Assembly: GCA_030544215.1 (NCBI GenBank)
Contig: JARZZO010000016.1
Span: 52,343,501 to 52,407,500 of the forward strand
Length of the DNA: 64,000 nt
Reading direction: 5' to 3'
Origin: Zantedeschia hybrid cultivar
Taxonomy: Eukaryota; Streptophyta; Magnoliopsida; Alismatales; Araceae
How positions within the stretch are numbered: the stretch's first letter is position 1; each line of letters begins with the position of its first letter. Under the pieces are notes generated by a model that was given only the letters and a program-made list of their open reading frames with translations, made no database searches and was not told where the DNA came from. Shown here piece by piece: positions 1-11,694 of this stretch. A program made the translations under genes and the position numbers.

Positions 1-863
1 TGTTTTTAGTTTAGTTAATTTCCTACGTGCACCACGTGCACACCCCTAGGGCAAGATCTTGCCCTCCCCGTTGATTAGTTGAAAAGCTGCTTTTTGTGAT
101 GAAATGCTGTGTGATTGATTGATATCTTAGTTGTTTAGTTAGTAAAATCATCCTGTTAAAACTTGAAACTAAAAAAATCTTGCATGAGCTGATTATTTAC
201 TGTTTTTATCCTGTTTGAGGAGGAATCAACCCAGAAATTCCTCCTGGAAAGTTGCTTCTGCGACTTGAAAAGTGTCCAGGAAGAGCGACGCATTTCAAAC
301 TGCGTCGTCATACCCAGACGCCTTTCAGTCTTATTTCTCTGTTGTCTGCAATCTGAGCTTCTGCGAAAAATTAAGATTTTGTTTGAATAGCGTCGACTAC
401 CCTCGACGCGATTCAGGCAGTTTTTTAATTCTTCTTCAGTTCTCAGATTCTTGTGACCTGTGTACTAATTACCCATTATGTATTAAGCATTAGAGGCCAT
501 CCAGGCTACAGGTCATACGCATTGAGGCTAATACCCTCCTTTTCTTAGGAACACTCTACTTGACGTCATCAACTCTCTCTGATTGGGTCGGTCCCTTGAT
601 CAGACTAGAGAAGTTGGCGTTGAGGCCTCCATAAGTCCCCAAAATCAAGGTACTCCTCCTTGATCATCGGGCTGGTTGTACCAGTTGAAGTCCCGGTTAG
701 ATTCCATAAACGTTGTGAGAGAAAGCCATAGAATATAACAGTGAATATTGAACTGAAACTAGGATCCCATCCCTTGAGCGAATTTGTGGTTTAATTAAAT
801 CCAAATAACTCAACAAGGAATCTTAAAATCACGCTAAACATCCACTTGTTTGTTTAAGTCTCT
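1..863 (+). other. 5' leader of element A
   Basis: This is noncoding leader between the off-window 5' LTR and gag. Element B lacks the counterpart of about 1-626 and aligns again from about 627. The stretch contains three dyads of the family motif, with left arms at 272, 302 and 390, each with a 10-nt spacer. A 73-codon open stretch at 272-493 overlaps these dyads and has no recognisable similarity, so I do not call it a gene. Confidence 0.7.
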
Positions 864-905
864 GTGCAACTTGTTTGCCAATCCTTGAAAAAAGAATCTA
901 ACATC

Positions 906-2621
906 ATGCTGCTCCGATCAAGCAGGGACTTGAGTATGGCTCCAGATGCCATTGTCAACTACGAGGGAGATGCTAATGCCCCTCGCGATTCCGATTACAA
1001 CTATGAGAGCGGGAGAGATGCTAATGCCCCTCGCGATTCCGATTACAACTATGAGAGCGGGAGAGATGCTGATGCCTCCTGTAATTCTGTCCCCATCCCG
1101 TTTCGACATGATGGGAATGTCCGGACCCCTCTTTTTCATCCCCACGATCAATATCCTGATCCTCCCCCGCATGAGTATGTGATTCCTAATCCCATTCTCG
1201 AGGGGGACATGAATCAGAATGATCCCTCGTCCTCTGATCCTTCGGATCTCATCAATGCTTTGGGAGTTCTTGCCTCCCGTCTGGACCCTCAGCAGTTCGA
1301 GGCGATCCAGTCCATTTTGAAGGGGAAGGCACCCATGCAGTCTGCTGAGCCGAACCCTGCGGCTCCCCCTGCTATCCCTCAACAATCTCCTCTTCATCCT
1401 CCTTACATTCATCAGGCCATGGAAGGCCTCCATATCACTTCTCGGCTAGCTGGGCCGCAACTTTCATCTTCTAGGCAACTGGCTAGACCACTAACGCCTG
1501 CTTATCAAAATGCCATCGGGCATGGCGGAAGCTCTGTCGGACCGCCTCTTTATTGTCCTCCTTGTCCAACGTACTCTAGGCAATAGGCCTATCAAGTACC
1601 TCCACCTCCTCCTCCTCCCCAGGCAGATCTGACAATGCAAGCGTTGCTGGCCAAGATGGAGCGCATGGATGAACAATTCAACAACCTCCAGAAGATGATG
1701 GGGGTCAAAATTGCACCGGAGATCAACTTACCGAGCCTGCCAGTGTTCCACCTGCCACCTTCCGAGATGCCAGTGTACCGGAAGTACAATGGTACTGGTA
1801 ACCCCTTCACCCACTTGAAGGAGTTCATGTACGAATCATCCTTCTGGCAGAACGATAAGAGGTCATTGGCCTTTATGTTCAGGAGATCTTTAGAGGGACC
1901 AGCCCTCGAGTGGTTCTTTTCCTTGGAACCCTCCGAAGTAGAGGACTATGGTATCGTTTCTCGAAAATTCATTCAACGATACCAAGACAGAGTTGCACCC
2001 TCCCTGTCCATCACTGACCTCATAGCAAAAAAGATGAAACATGATGAGGAATTCGTCAATTTTGCCGACAGATGGCGGGGCTTGGCTGAGAAAGTGAAAG
2101 ATCACTTGTCTGAGTCAGAGCAAGTGAAGATGCTGATTTCCAATGCCACGCCCCAGTTCAAACTAGTCCTCTCCCTGAACAATCTGACCAGCATGGCAGA
2201 GCTCTATGAAAGAGCACGGTATTGTCAGAATGCTTTCAAGGACGCTACGTTCTCTAGCGTCTTTGATCCTCACAGACCTAGCAGGCCTCCACCCCGAAAG
2301 CCTGCAGTGCCAAATTCTCCCAGCACAGGTCCAACGACTGAGGGCACGCTCTCTCACGAGCAAGTCAGCAACATGAACAACAATTCGCCCCAGTTCGTGA
2401 GGAGTCAGCAACAGTACCAGAGGCCACCACAGCCGAACCAGCAGGGGTACAGGCAGCAGCCGAACCCTCAGTATCAGCAGCCCCAATATCAGCGGCCCCA
2501 GCAGCCGAACCAGCAACAGCCACAGCAGCCGCCGCAACGGCAATTGCAGTACCAGCAACCACAACAATAGCAGTACCAACAACAGCAGCCCATCACAGCC
2601 GACAGAGGAAGCACACAATGA
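906..2621 (+). pseudogene. gag: gag of element A, broken
   Basis: Structural polyprotein that would form the cytoplasmic particle. I start at ATG 906 because element B has a matching start context; an open frame also extends back to 864. The N-terminal part is disordered and Pro-rich. It holds a 48-bp in-frame tandem repeat (969-1016, 1017-1064) that element B does not show. The conserved retrotransposon gag core follows at about 1780-2290, then a Gln/Pro-rich tail. In-frame stops sit at 1584-1586 (TAG), 2568-2570 (TAG) and 2619-2621 (TGA). Compared with B, about 1.2 kb is missing after the Gln-rich tail, including the zinc knuckle, so this copy could not make a complete Gag. Confidence 0.85.
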
Positions 2622-2649
2622 AGAGAGTGCACTAGGCACTCAATATGAT

Positions 2650-3327
2650 TTGTTGAAACATCTGGATCGAACACCGGCACGAATCTCCGTGCTTGAGTTG
2701 ATCAAAAGATCGAAGAGTCACCAAGAAGCTTTGATAGAATATTTGCAGAAGGTGATGGTCAACGAGGACGTGCCGGTGGAAAAGATTGCAGCACTATTAG
2801 TTCCTCAGGGGGATCAACCCTCCATTACATTTCATACATCGGAACTAGCACCGCCAGCAGCCAGAAGCATGGCTCTAAGCATCACGGTCAACATCTACAA
2901 GAAGGTCATGGATGCATGCCTAGTTGACATAGGGGCTTCGATCAATGTCTTACCCCCGAAGACCCTAGAGCTGTACGGTGTGCCCAAAGAAAAATGGTTG
3001 CCTAGCCCTATCTCTGTGACAACATATGATAACTCCACCCGTTCCCCTCTGGGAATGGTTTATTTGAAAGTGGAGCTAGGCCCTGTAAGTCATGCAGAGG
3101 TCGAATTTCATATTCTGGAAATCGACCTTTCCTTGAATGCCATCTTGGGTCGTCCTTGTATAAAAACTCTCGAGGCGATTCCCTCCACGAATCACCAATG
3201 CCTCAAATTCCCCTTCAAAGGACGAATTATTAAGGTGACGAGCATGCCGATCCTTGCTGCTGCTCATACTTTGAATGTCAAATCCACTTCTTTATCTGGC
3301 CGACAACCTTTTCTGTCGGTATTATAG
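2650..3327 (+). pseudogene. Retropepsin (aspartic protease) of element A
   Basis: The retropepsin domain would cleave the polyprotein. The active-site loop is at about residue 93 of this frame (2926-2937) and reads D-I-G-A-S where element B has D-T-G-A-S, so the catalytic DTG is damaged here. The flap-side motif ILGRP is present near residue 167. It lies in a different reading frame from gag, and the join coincides with the gag C-terminal deletion in this copy. The frame ends with a TAG at 3325-3327, where B reads through into the G-patch segment. Confidence 0.85.
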
Positions 3328-4470
3328 GTCTACCATCCAGTGGCTGATCCCCTAAAAATTGCCACTATTTCTTCTTACCCGTTAAACGCCATAAAAAGGG
3401 GGAAGTGCATGAGTACCCCAGGATGGAGAATTATGATGAAGAGTGGCTATTAGCCTGGAAGAGGTCTGGGCACACAGTTACAAGGCAGGACCACACCCGT
3501 TAAAGATCACCGAGGAGCACCTGGAAGCGGCCTGGGCTATAGGCCAAGAAAACTGAAACAAGATATCGTTCAGCAAGCAGAGAATGAAGATAGTCATAAA
3601 ATCTGGGAGACGATGTCTACACCGCCTAAGGAAGGCCGGGATCCCCTAACATGGACCTTGTATACACATTTTGTAAAGGGGCCCATAATAAGCCATGACA
3701 ATACGGTGGTCATTACTTCATGTTTTGACCTCCATGATATATATGAGAGAGACCTGACTAGGCATTGCTCGGAACTACTCACGTACCAGTCCTTGGAGGC
3801 TCTGCGGCCTATGAAGAGGAGGAAATTCCAAGATCCTAAATGTGAATGGTACAGGTGGTTCGATCTAAGAGACCTCTACATTGCACGGAACAGATTGTTT
3901 CTAGATCTTGCAGAACCCAAGTGGCCGCTACAGATTGATGAGATGATCAAAAGTCCTGGTGCTATCTTTGACAAACGGATATTGCTGTCAGAAGAGACCG
4001 ATGAAGGGGAGCCAGATGACCCCTATGAAGCTGGCTACACCACAGATCTGCTCTGGAGGAGGACATATCCTTCTCATGTTTTCATGCTCCATACTCTGTT
4101 TCGCACGTTGCTCCTGACCCCGACTTGGTCGCGGGTCATTATTGAAGATATTCCACGGGCTTCGCCCGTTATGATTACTCTGTCCCCTCGGGACCTCATT
4201 CCACCACCTCCTCTCGACCTAGAGAGGATGTATGATTTGATCTGGGACATACTGCTGTATGATCCCCCTAATCCTTTGGCCTTGGTGCCACTTCCTCCAT
4301 CTAATTCTCCTTCTATTTGTATTCATTCCTGTTTTATGCTTAATTCCGCTATTGTCAAAAAAAAAACGCCAATTTGGCAACAAATTCTTCCCAGATCCTC
4401 ATTGAGGAAACCTCTTACTTGTCCGATCACACCCCATTGCGCAGGTCTTTCGGTCAAGATTCTCTCCTAG
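3328..4470 (+). pseudogene. G-patch segment and unassigned spacer domain of element A
   Basis: Same frame as the protease. At about 3409-3540 it encodes a G-patch-like motif (Gly-rich, with GLG and aromatic positions), interrupted by a TAG at 3451-3453; element B has the intact version. G-patch motifs next to retropepsin are known in some retroviruses, where they bind nucleic acid. The next 240 codons form a well-conserved domain shared with B that I do not recognise. A run of ten A residues (4357-4366) marks the change to the RT frame. B has nine A residues at the same site, and eight would keep both copies in frame, so this looks like homopolymer slippage. Confidence 0.65.
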
Positions 4471-6710
4471 ATCTACTCTGCCCCTCCCCTCGGGAGGATT
4501 CTCCTGTATTTCCACTTGTATCCCAGGATTTCCATCCTACTTCATCTTCATTAGGTTATAATAGGGAGTATAGTGAAGTTAGGCAGTCTAGTTTTAGGCA
4601 GGTTAGTCAAGTTAGGAAGTCTAGGAAGCCTAAGGGTAGGCGAATTCCAGATAGATACCTCCAAAACTTAGCTGGTAGATGTCTTTCTTGTTCTTTAATC
4701 CCTCAGTTTTTAGAAAATCCAATTCATATGCCAGAAGATTGTATAGACGATGAGTCAGTCAATGATGGGTATGAGGTGTATGAGTTAGTACATGAAAAAG
4801 ACCTCATTATTGAAGATAAAGAAGATGACGAGGACGCAACTGAGGCATATGCCAGTGGAATGAAGAGATTCGATGAACCCTCAGCTGCCGTAGAAGAACC
4901 CACCAAAGAAATCAATTTAGGGACGGAAGACGAACCTAAGGTTGTCCTCGTCAGTAAAAATCTTTCTACAGAGGATGAGAAGGCAATGATACAAGTGCTT
5001 AAGGACTATAAGGTCACTTTCGCCTGGAGTTATGAAGATATGCCGGGGTTAGACTCATCTTTAGTTGAACACAGGTTGACATTAAAGGATGGAGCTAGCC
5101 CGGTCAAGCAGAAATTAAGGCGATTCCACCCACAAATGGCTCTAAAGATGAAGGAAGAGGTCGACAAATTACATAAAGTCAAATTTATTAGAGTTGTCCT
5201 TTATCCACAATGAGTGGCCAACATAGTCCCGGTCATGAAGAAGGACGGGAAGGTCAGAATTTGCATTGACTTCCGAGATTTAAACCGGGCGTGTCCTAAA
5301 GATGATTTTCCATTGCCTCATATTGATGTACTCATTGATAATACCGCTGGCTATGAAACCTTATCATTTATGGACGGATTTTCAGGGTACAATCAGATCA
5401 AGTTAGCAGAAGAAGATCAAGAGAAGACGTCATTCACTACACCTTGGGGAACATACTGTTATGTCGTCATGCCATTTGGATTGAAGAATGTTGGAGCCAC
5501 TTATCAGAGGGCTATGATGGCAATATTTCATGACATGATGTATATAGATCTGGAAGTGTATGTGGATGATTTATTGGTTAAATCTAAGACAAAGGCTGAG
5601 CATGCCAAGGTTTTGGCAAGGGTATTAGAGAGATCGAGAGAGTATCAGTTAAAGATGAACCCCAAGAAATGTGTATTCGGGATATCTTCAGGAAAATTAC
5701 TTGGATTCATTGTCAGCAAACGGGGAATTGAGATCGATCCCAACAAGGCGAAGGCTATCAGAGAAATGCCACCTCCCAAAAACTTGAAAGAGTTGAGAGG
5801 ATTAATCGGGAGGTTGCAATTTATTCGTCGTTTTGTCTCCCAGCACTCATAAAGGTGTAAGCCGTTTTACGAACTTACCAAGCCAGGAGTCAAATTCGAT
5901 TGGGACGATAACTATCAGGAGGCATTCGATGGATTAAAGAATTATTTGGCAAGTCCTCCTGTTTTGAGACCACCATCTCCAAGCAAACCATTAATACTTT
6001 ACATTTCTGTCCTGGATGATGCAGTGGGGGCTGTCCTAGCACAAGAAGATGAAGAAGGAAAGGAGAGGGTAGCCTACTATCTCTCTAAACTTCTCAACCC
6101 CGCTGAACAGAGATACACAGCGATGGAGAAAACATGTGCAGCATTGGTCTGGGTTGTTCAGAAATTGAAGCATTATTTTCTGGCCCATGAAGTCCATCTC
6201 ATCGCTAGAATGAATCCGATCAAATTCCTTCTGGAGAAATCTGTTCTTACTGATAGGTTAGCGTGATGGCAAAGCTTTCTATCTCAATTTGATATCATTT
6301 ATATTCAGCAGAAAGCGATCAAGGGCTATGCCATAGCGGAACATCTCGCTCATCATCCCCTTCCTCGATTTGATCCAATGCGATCGGAGTTTCCGGATGA
6401 GGAATTGATGTCCGTAAATCAAATCAGAGATGATATGTGGACTCTGCATTTTGACGGAGCTCTGAATTCTCATGGAAAGGGGACCGGTATCGTTCTGTTA
6501 TCACCTGAAGGCGTCACCATTCCACAAGCCTTTCAGCTTGACTTTCCAGTCACCAACAATATAGCTGAATACAAGGCACTCCTTGCTGGCCTCGAGGCCG
6601 CTCACTTGCATGGTGTCACCAAACTCAGGATTGTGGGTGATAGTCAACTGATTCTTCGCCAAGTGCTGACCAAGTATCGAACTCTTGATCCCAAACTCAA
6701 GCCTTATTAA
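4371..6710 (+). pseudogene. pol: Reverse transcriptase, RNase H and second (archaeal-type) RNase H of element A
   Basis: One frame with a Ser/Glu-rich acidic linker (about 4400-5000), RT (about 5060-5850) with the catalytic YVDD box at about 5557-5568, a Gypsy RNase H (about 5880-6330) and an archaeal-type RNase H (about 6430-6810). In-frame stops are at 5211-5213, 5850-5852, 6264-6266 and 6708-6710. Element B has a sense codon at each of these sites, so they are lesions of this copy. The last acidic residue of the second RNase H (ILAD in B) is ILAG here. The frame runs on into integrase. Confidence 0.9.
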
Positions 6711-6740
6711 GAACTTACTTCTGCTTACTCAAAGCTTTTC

Positions 6741-8249
6741 ATGAAATTGATCTTTGTCCATGTCCCTAGGAATCAGAACATCTTAGCTGGCGCTCTAGCT
6801 TCACTTGCATCTTCTCTTGATTTTCCAATCAGCAGACAATCTGAATCAATCATAGTTCATAGGCGTCTTTCACCCGCCGTGAAAAACCCTTCATTCCTTA
6901 GAACTAAGGAGAAGTTGCTGAAGAAAGTCAGAGACGGAGATATTGTGGAAAAGAGAGAAATCATGTTGATAGAGCTGTTAGAAGAGATGGATGATGAACA
7001 GAAGCCATGGTATTATGAAATTGCAAAATATTGTGAAGATCAATCATATCCTGAGGAAGCCACAACTGAGGAGAAGAGAGCTATCAGGAGAGTTGCTCAA
7101 AGATACACCCTAGTTGGAGGAGCACTGTACAAGAGAGATTTTGATGGAGTTCTTCTGAGATGTCTAGACGAAGATGAGCTTTGGAAGGTTATGGAAGGAG
7201 CTCATAGTGGAGTCTGTGGTGGCCACGTCAATGGACAGATGTTAGCAAAGAAGATCCTCAGACAAAGATTTTATTGGCCAACCATGGAAGAAGACTGTGT
7301 AGGATATGTCCGTAGGTGTGCTAAGTGTCAACTTCACGCCGACAAAATTCATTCTCCTGCATCTTCACTCAATCCTGTTTCTTCCCCATGGCCTTTCTCC
7401 ATGTGGGCTTTCGACATCATTGGACCCCTTGGTAATCCAGATTTCGGCATCAAGCAAAAGTCTTTCATTCTCACGGCAACGGAATACTTCACCAAGTGGG
7501 CAGAAGTTGAAGCGTACACGGAAGTCAAAGCATCAACCGTCTACAAGTTCATCATGAAGAACATCATCACCCGATTTGGAATTCCAAGCACCATCGTCAC
7601 CGACAATGGACCGCAGTTCGTGTCACAAGAATTGAAGGACCTCTGCAACAGGTATAGAATTGCATTGCATCATTCATCTCCTTATTATCCGCAAGGCAAT
7701 GGCCAAGCAGAGGCAACTAATAAGACTTTGATAAAAATTATCAAAAAGACGTGCAAATCTAACAAATTCGCGGACTGGCCAGAAAAATTGGTTGAGGCTC
7801 TATGGACCTACCGAACTTCAATCTGCACACCTACTGGGCAAACTCCTTATTCCTTAACATTTGGAATGGAGGTGGTAGTTCCATACGACCTTATACCATC
7901 TTTAATAGTACAATTGAATAAGAAATTTTCCATTGATGAACATCGTTCAGCACTCTTTGCTCAATTGGAACTCTTAGACGAGAGAAGGTGGTCATCCGCT
8001 AATCATGCAAAAGTTTATCAAAATAGACTAGCACGTTTTTATCAAAAGAAAGTTATTGAACGAAAGTTCAAAGTCGGTGAAATGGTCGTCAAAAGGATTT
8101 TTGTAAAACCTGGTGGTCCGCGTTCTAAGCTCCAACCCAACTGGGAAGGACCTTATGTTGTATCACACGCTTATCGTCTTGTCAATGCAGAAGGAGAAGA
8201 GCTAACTCATCCCTGGACTGGTTTACATCTTAAGGAATACTACCCTTAG
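6741..8249 (+). CDS. Integrase of element A
   Basis: This is the open 3' end of the pol frame; its first about 25 codons finish the second RNase H. It has an HHCC zinc-binding region (His at about 7202 and 7222, CxxC near 7317-7328). The DDE core follows, with Asp in the WAFDIIG box (about 7411), Asp in TDNGPQF (about 7600) and Glu in GQAEATN. A basic C-terminal domain follows. All three catalytic acids are intact here, unlike element B. The stop at 8247-8249 agrees with the position of B's stop. It would be made only as part of the broken polyprotein. Confidence 0.9.
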   Translation: MKLIFVHVPRNQNILAGALASLASSLDFPISRQSESIIVHRRLSPAVKNPSFLRTKEKLLKKVRDGDIVEKREIMLIELLEEMDDEQKPWYYEIAKYCEDQSYPEEATTEEKRAIRRVAQRYTLVGGALYKRDFDGVLLRCLDEDELWKVMEGAHSGVCGGHVNGQMLAKKILRQRFYWPTMEEDCVGYVRRCAKCQLHADKIHSPASSLNPVSSPWPFSMWAFDIIGPLGNPDFGIKQKSFILTATEYFTKWAEVEAYTEVKASTVYKFIMKNIITRFGIPSTIVTDNGPQFVSQELKDLCNRYRIALHHSSPYYPQGNGQAEATNKTLIKIIKKTCKSNKFADWPEKLVEALWTYRTSICTPTGQTPYSLTFGMEVVVPYDLIPSLIVQLNKKFSIDEHRSALFAQLELLDERRWSSANHAKVYQNRLARFYQKKVIERKFKVGEMVVKRIFVKPGGPRSKLQPNWEGPYVVSHAYRLVNAEGEELTHPWTGLHLKEYYP

Positions 8250-9518
8250 GTTAAAGAGTCGATCAGCATGGTACAAAGACCAGTGGAATCAAAAAATTTA
8301 TAAACTCAAATTTTCTTGTTAGTCTGGATAATTTAACTTCAAACCCATTACTACACACACTGACACGTTTGATTCGTGAGTAACAAGAGATGCCAAGTCC
8401 TAAGGAATACCGAAAGCTTGACTGAAAGTGTAAAGTACAAATCATTCGTTTTAAAGCAAAATTCTGTTTTACACTCGGCCCATGATGTCGGAACGAGGCT
8501 TAGAATAGACTACCAAGAATACCCGCCGTCTTAGTAGGAGGCCGTCATAAAAAAATGTGGGAGATCCGTCCCAAAGAAAAGAATAGAAAAGCAAAAACAA
8601 AAGGCAAAATCCGAATGCCAAATCAAAAGGCGATTACACTACAAACATTACATCAAGGCCATGAAATGAAACAAAAGGGAATGCAAGGTCGATAAATACC
8701 CCGGAAAGAAATGACCGAACCCCAACGGATATTAGGGTAGGAAAGGAACATCTTTTTAGGTCTCCGGAACCTTCTCATGGGTTTTCTAAACGAATTCTTC
8801 CTTTCTTTCTAAAGAGGCGTACTCCAAACTTAAGGAATGACTTAGATTGACTAAGGGTCAAATCATCAAATGGGATCACGAATGGAAACACAAGTTTAAA
8901 CATGATGGGTTTAAGTTAAATTGTTAAAGAACAATTTGGGAATTAAGTTAATAAATGAATATGATCTTTTGATCTGGGTACCATGATGATCTTCTAGTCG
9001 AAATTCAAAAAATACATATGTCAAAATTCAAAAAAAATACATATGTCAAAATTCAAAAAAAATACATATGTCAAAAATCCAAAAAAATACATATGCCAAA
9101 AATTCAAAAAAAAAATACATATTTCAAAACAAAAAAAAAGGGGATATTTCAAAACAACAAAAAAATATTTCAATTAGCATTTGCTTATTGCACTTGGTAT
9201 GTCTTATTCCTTTTATTTTCAGTGAGCATCTGTCTGCTTGCATATTGCATTTTGCTTAAGTTTGCTTATAGTTCAATTACCTTTGTTGATAAAGGCTATG
9301 CCCCTTGACCATTCATTTAAAAAAAAAAAAATTAATCGACCATTTATTTGGTCAGGCAAGGGGCTAAGCCTAAATAGATACTTAACCTGTTTGTTAAGTG
9401 ATGTGCATGACACAAAGCAAACACATGGAACACAAGATTGGAGCTCAAAAGTTTTATGTATATCATCAAAAGGTGTTTTGTACTTGATACACAGAAGAAA
9501 ATAAAAATACATAAGCCC
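8250..9518. other. Convergent intergenic region of element A
   Basis: Noncoding DNA between the sense pol stop and the antisense PMD-like gene stop. The same region in inverted orientation is kept in element B (about 33889-35142). It contains an A/T-rich tandem array (separate entry). Because the two transcription units converge here, 3' processing signals for both are expected, but I cannot pinpoint poly(A) sites. Confidence 0.6.
8999..9160. repeat. A/T-rich tandem array between convergent genes (element A)
   Basis: Five to six head-to-tail copies of a roughly 24-27 bp unit built from AATACATATGTC plus an A run, degrading toward 9160. The equivalent array in element B is at about 34245-34385 in reverse orientation, so it belongs to the family and lies at the junction of the convergent transcription units. 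Confidence 0.75.
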
Positions 9519-10101
9519 TCAAGGCTGGCTCTCCCCTCCGCCCTCGTCGAGCTGACTCTGGGCCTCGTCAGGCACATCCGATGCTGGTCCTCAGCTGGGA
9601 GGTGGAGGTGGTCCCATCGCACTCGGCCCTGCTTGGCCGGACGACATGGCGACGTTGGTGGTAAAAGCACTCACCAAACCACGATCAGCGGCCCGTTGCT
9701 GGGCTCGCTGATACCGCTCCTCCACCATCTTGCACTCGTGCTCTGCAACTGACAGTCGACCCTGAAGACTCTCTAGCCGGAGGCGGTCGCGGTCTCTCTC
9801 CTCAGTCAGGATCTCCAGGCAAACCTGGAGACGTGCAAGATCTCCGGTGGAGAGACGAGCCACCTGCTCCTCCAACGCTCGGATCCGCGCAGCGTCAGCT
9901 TCAGCACGAGCAGCTACTGCACGAGAATGCTCCAGCTCCGCTTCAGCCCTCTGAAGGGCTTCATGAAGCTTAGCAACCTGAAGGGAAGTCATTGTTAGTT
10001 CAAGGCAATCAAGTAATCAAAATCAAAATTCGAAAAGTCAAAGAACTTACCGGAGCAGCCCGGTCTTCCTCCGCAAGAGAAGCTCGATGGATGGCGGAGG
10101 C

Positions 10102-11678
10102 TGTTAGGAATCGCCATGAATGCAGCGGAAATAAAAATGATTCCATTGTATCGGTTGCTGGGGTTGTAAAACGGACATTAAAACTAACGCGGGAAGAACA
10201 GTTCTTCACCTTTGCGGGGTTTCGAATCTCCCGTGGATGATGCCGACTCGGTAATTGCGCACGCGCACGATCTCTAGAGGTATCCACACGAGTTCCCGCA
10301 GCAGACGCGATTTCCTCCTCGGCTTAAGTGCTCCGACCATATCTCAAATCCACCATGCGCGGAGAGAGACAGATCCACTCCGAGAAGGAGAGAGAGAGAG
10401 GAGAGAGAATCTTGGGAGTAAAAATTCGTCCAACTAACTTTTTACCACTCCCCCTTGGCCCTCCTTATATAGAAATAAGGATAAGCACAACAGTTAATCC
10501 TCATGATTATCCAAGAGTTTGGCCTTGGATAATTCTCCATTAAATCTTCATGTTTATCCTGCAGCTTTTCACAAAAACCCAGATAAGCATGAAATTTAAC
10601 ATCTCTCACCGTCTGACGAGAACTCTTATGTGTGTGACCCTCTAGGCCCATATATCAGTCCGGTTGCAGGCCCATTAAACTTATAACTGTTTCTTAAGTT
10701 TAATATTTATTAATTAACATTTAAGCATCATATGTTAAATGATTAATTTAATAAACAAGTAAATTATCATCCGATGATTAATTCACTTGGCCTTCTGATC
10801 ATGAACAGCACCAAACACTACCTCATGATCCCAGAAGATATAAGGGATACTGTTCCCTTCAATTGAACCTTTCCGTCTGCCGATGCCGCACAGATATAAT
10901 CCTTCACTCATACAATGTCCCGATAACGCAAGGGTATGGTTTTATAGTCAAACCCTCTATCGCATTATCCAGATGGATTACAGTACACAGTTAATATCTA
11001 GAAAGACATCTCTTTCATTTGACCCTGGCCAGGGATTTCTGTGTACACATCCATAGGACATTCTCTCTCCAGTCTTATACCAAGAGTGAGTGATCCCTTG
11101 TTGTTCACTCAATTACCTTCGCTAGCTTTCCACTGTATCTGAAAGACCGATTATGGTAGACTTAATGGTTAAAGTCCACGAGTCAGAGAATCAAGATACA
11201 ATGGTCCACAAACAAGGTATCATTGGTGACTCAGGTCAAAGGACCAACTGTGCTACTGCAACGATTGAATTCCCTGGTTGACTAATAGGTATAATTACCA
11301 TCCAGGAATTCTTATTTGGGTCTGTTCAGTGAAATCATTCTCTAATGAGCACCCACTTGTTTGTCTTAGTGTCACCACACGAGTGAATGTGAGATCATTC
11401 ACCCTCATCATATGAGCAGACATAACTTGTGTCGATCTTATCGGATATTTAATGTCCATCTCAAATATCCTACGATCGAGAACTATTTAAGACAATTGCC
11501 TTAGGATATTGATCTCACTATCATGATCTCATCATGATTCAATATCCCATACATTTGTCTATGGACCTTCATTACGATAGTCGTTTGCGAGAACTATTAA
11601 ATGAAGAAATAATTGCCTTTATTAATAAACTGAACTAGAATATACAATGATTGGCTTTGAGGCCACCCAATTCTAACA
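10102..11678 (-). repeat. 3' LTR of Copia element C
   Basis: This is a 1577-bp LTR with TG...CA ends. Its left end abuts TSD GAGGC, and its right end abuts the polypurine tract at 11679. In minus orientation a TATA-like CTATATAAGG lies at about 10463-10472. A GA-rich stretch (10376-10412) follows downstream, with a typical plant LTR promoter layout. Confidence 0.88.
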
Positions 11679-11694
11679 TTCTCCCACTTGGACT
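11679..11694 (-). promoter_or_regulatory. Polypurine tract of Copia C
   Basis: On the minus strand the bases before the 3' LTR read AAGTGGGAGAA and then TGTTAG. This is a standard PPT for plus-strand priming, and it overlaps the pol stop codon. Confidence 0.8.

Noticed and set aside
272..493. 73-codon ORF in the element A leader
   Set aside because: It overlaps three noncoding dyads, has no similarity, and has no counterpart in B because that region is deleted.
2163..2639. Leu-rich antisense ORF over gag
   Set aside because: A shadow of the CAG-rich Gln tract read on the other strand.
4357..4366. Programmed ribosomal frameshift at the A run
   Set aside because: A needs -1 and B needs +1; an ancestral eight-A run would be in frame for both, so slippage decay is simpler.
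10376..10412. GA repeat as an independent microsatellite locus
   Set aside because: It is part of the Copia C LTR downstream of its TATA box; related LTRs have similar GA or CT tracts at the same place.
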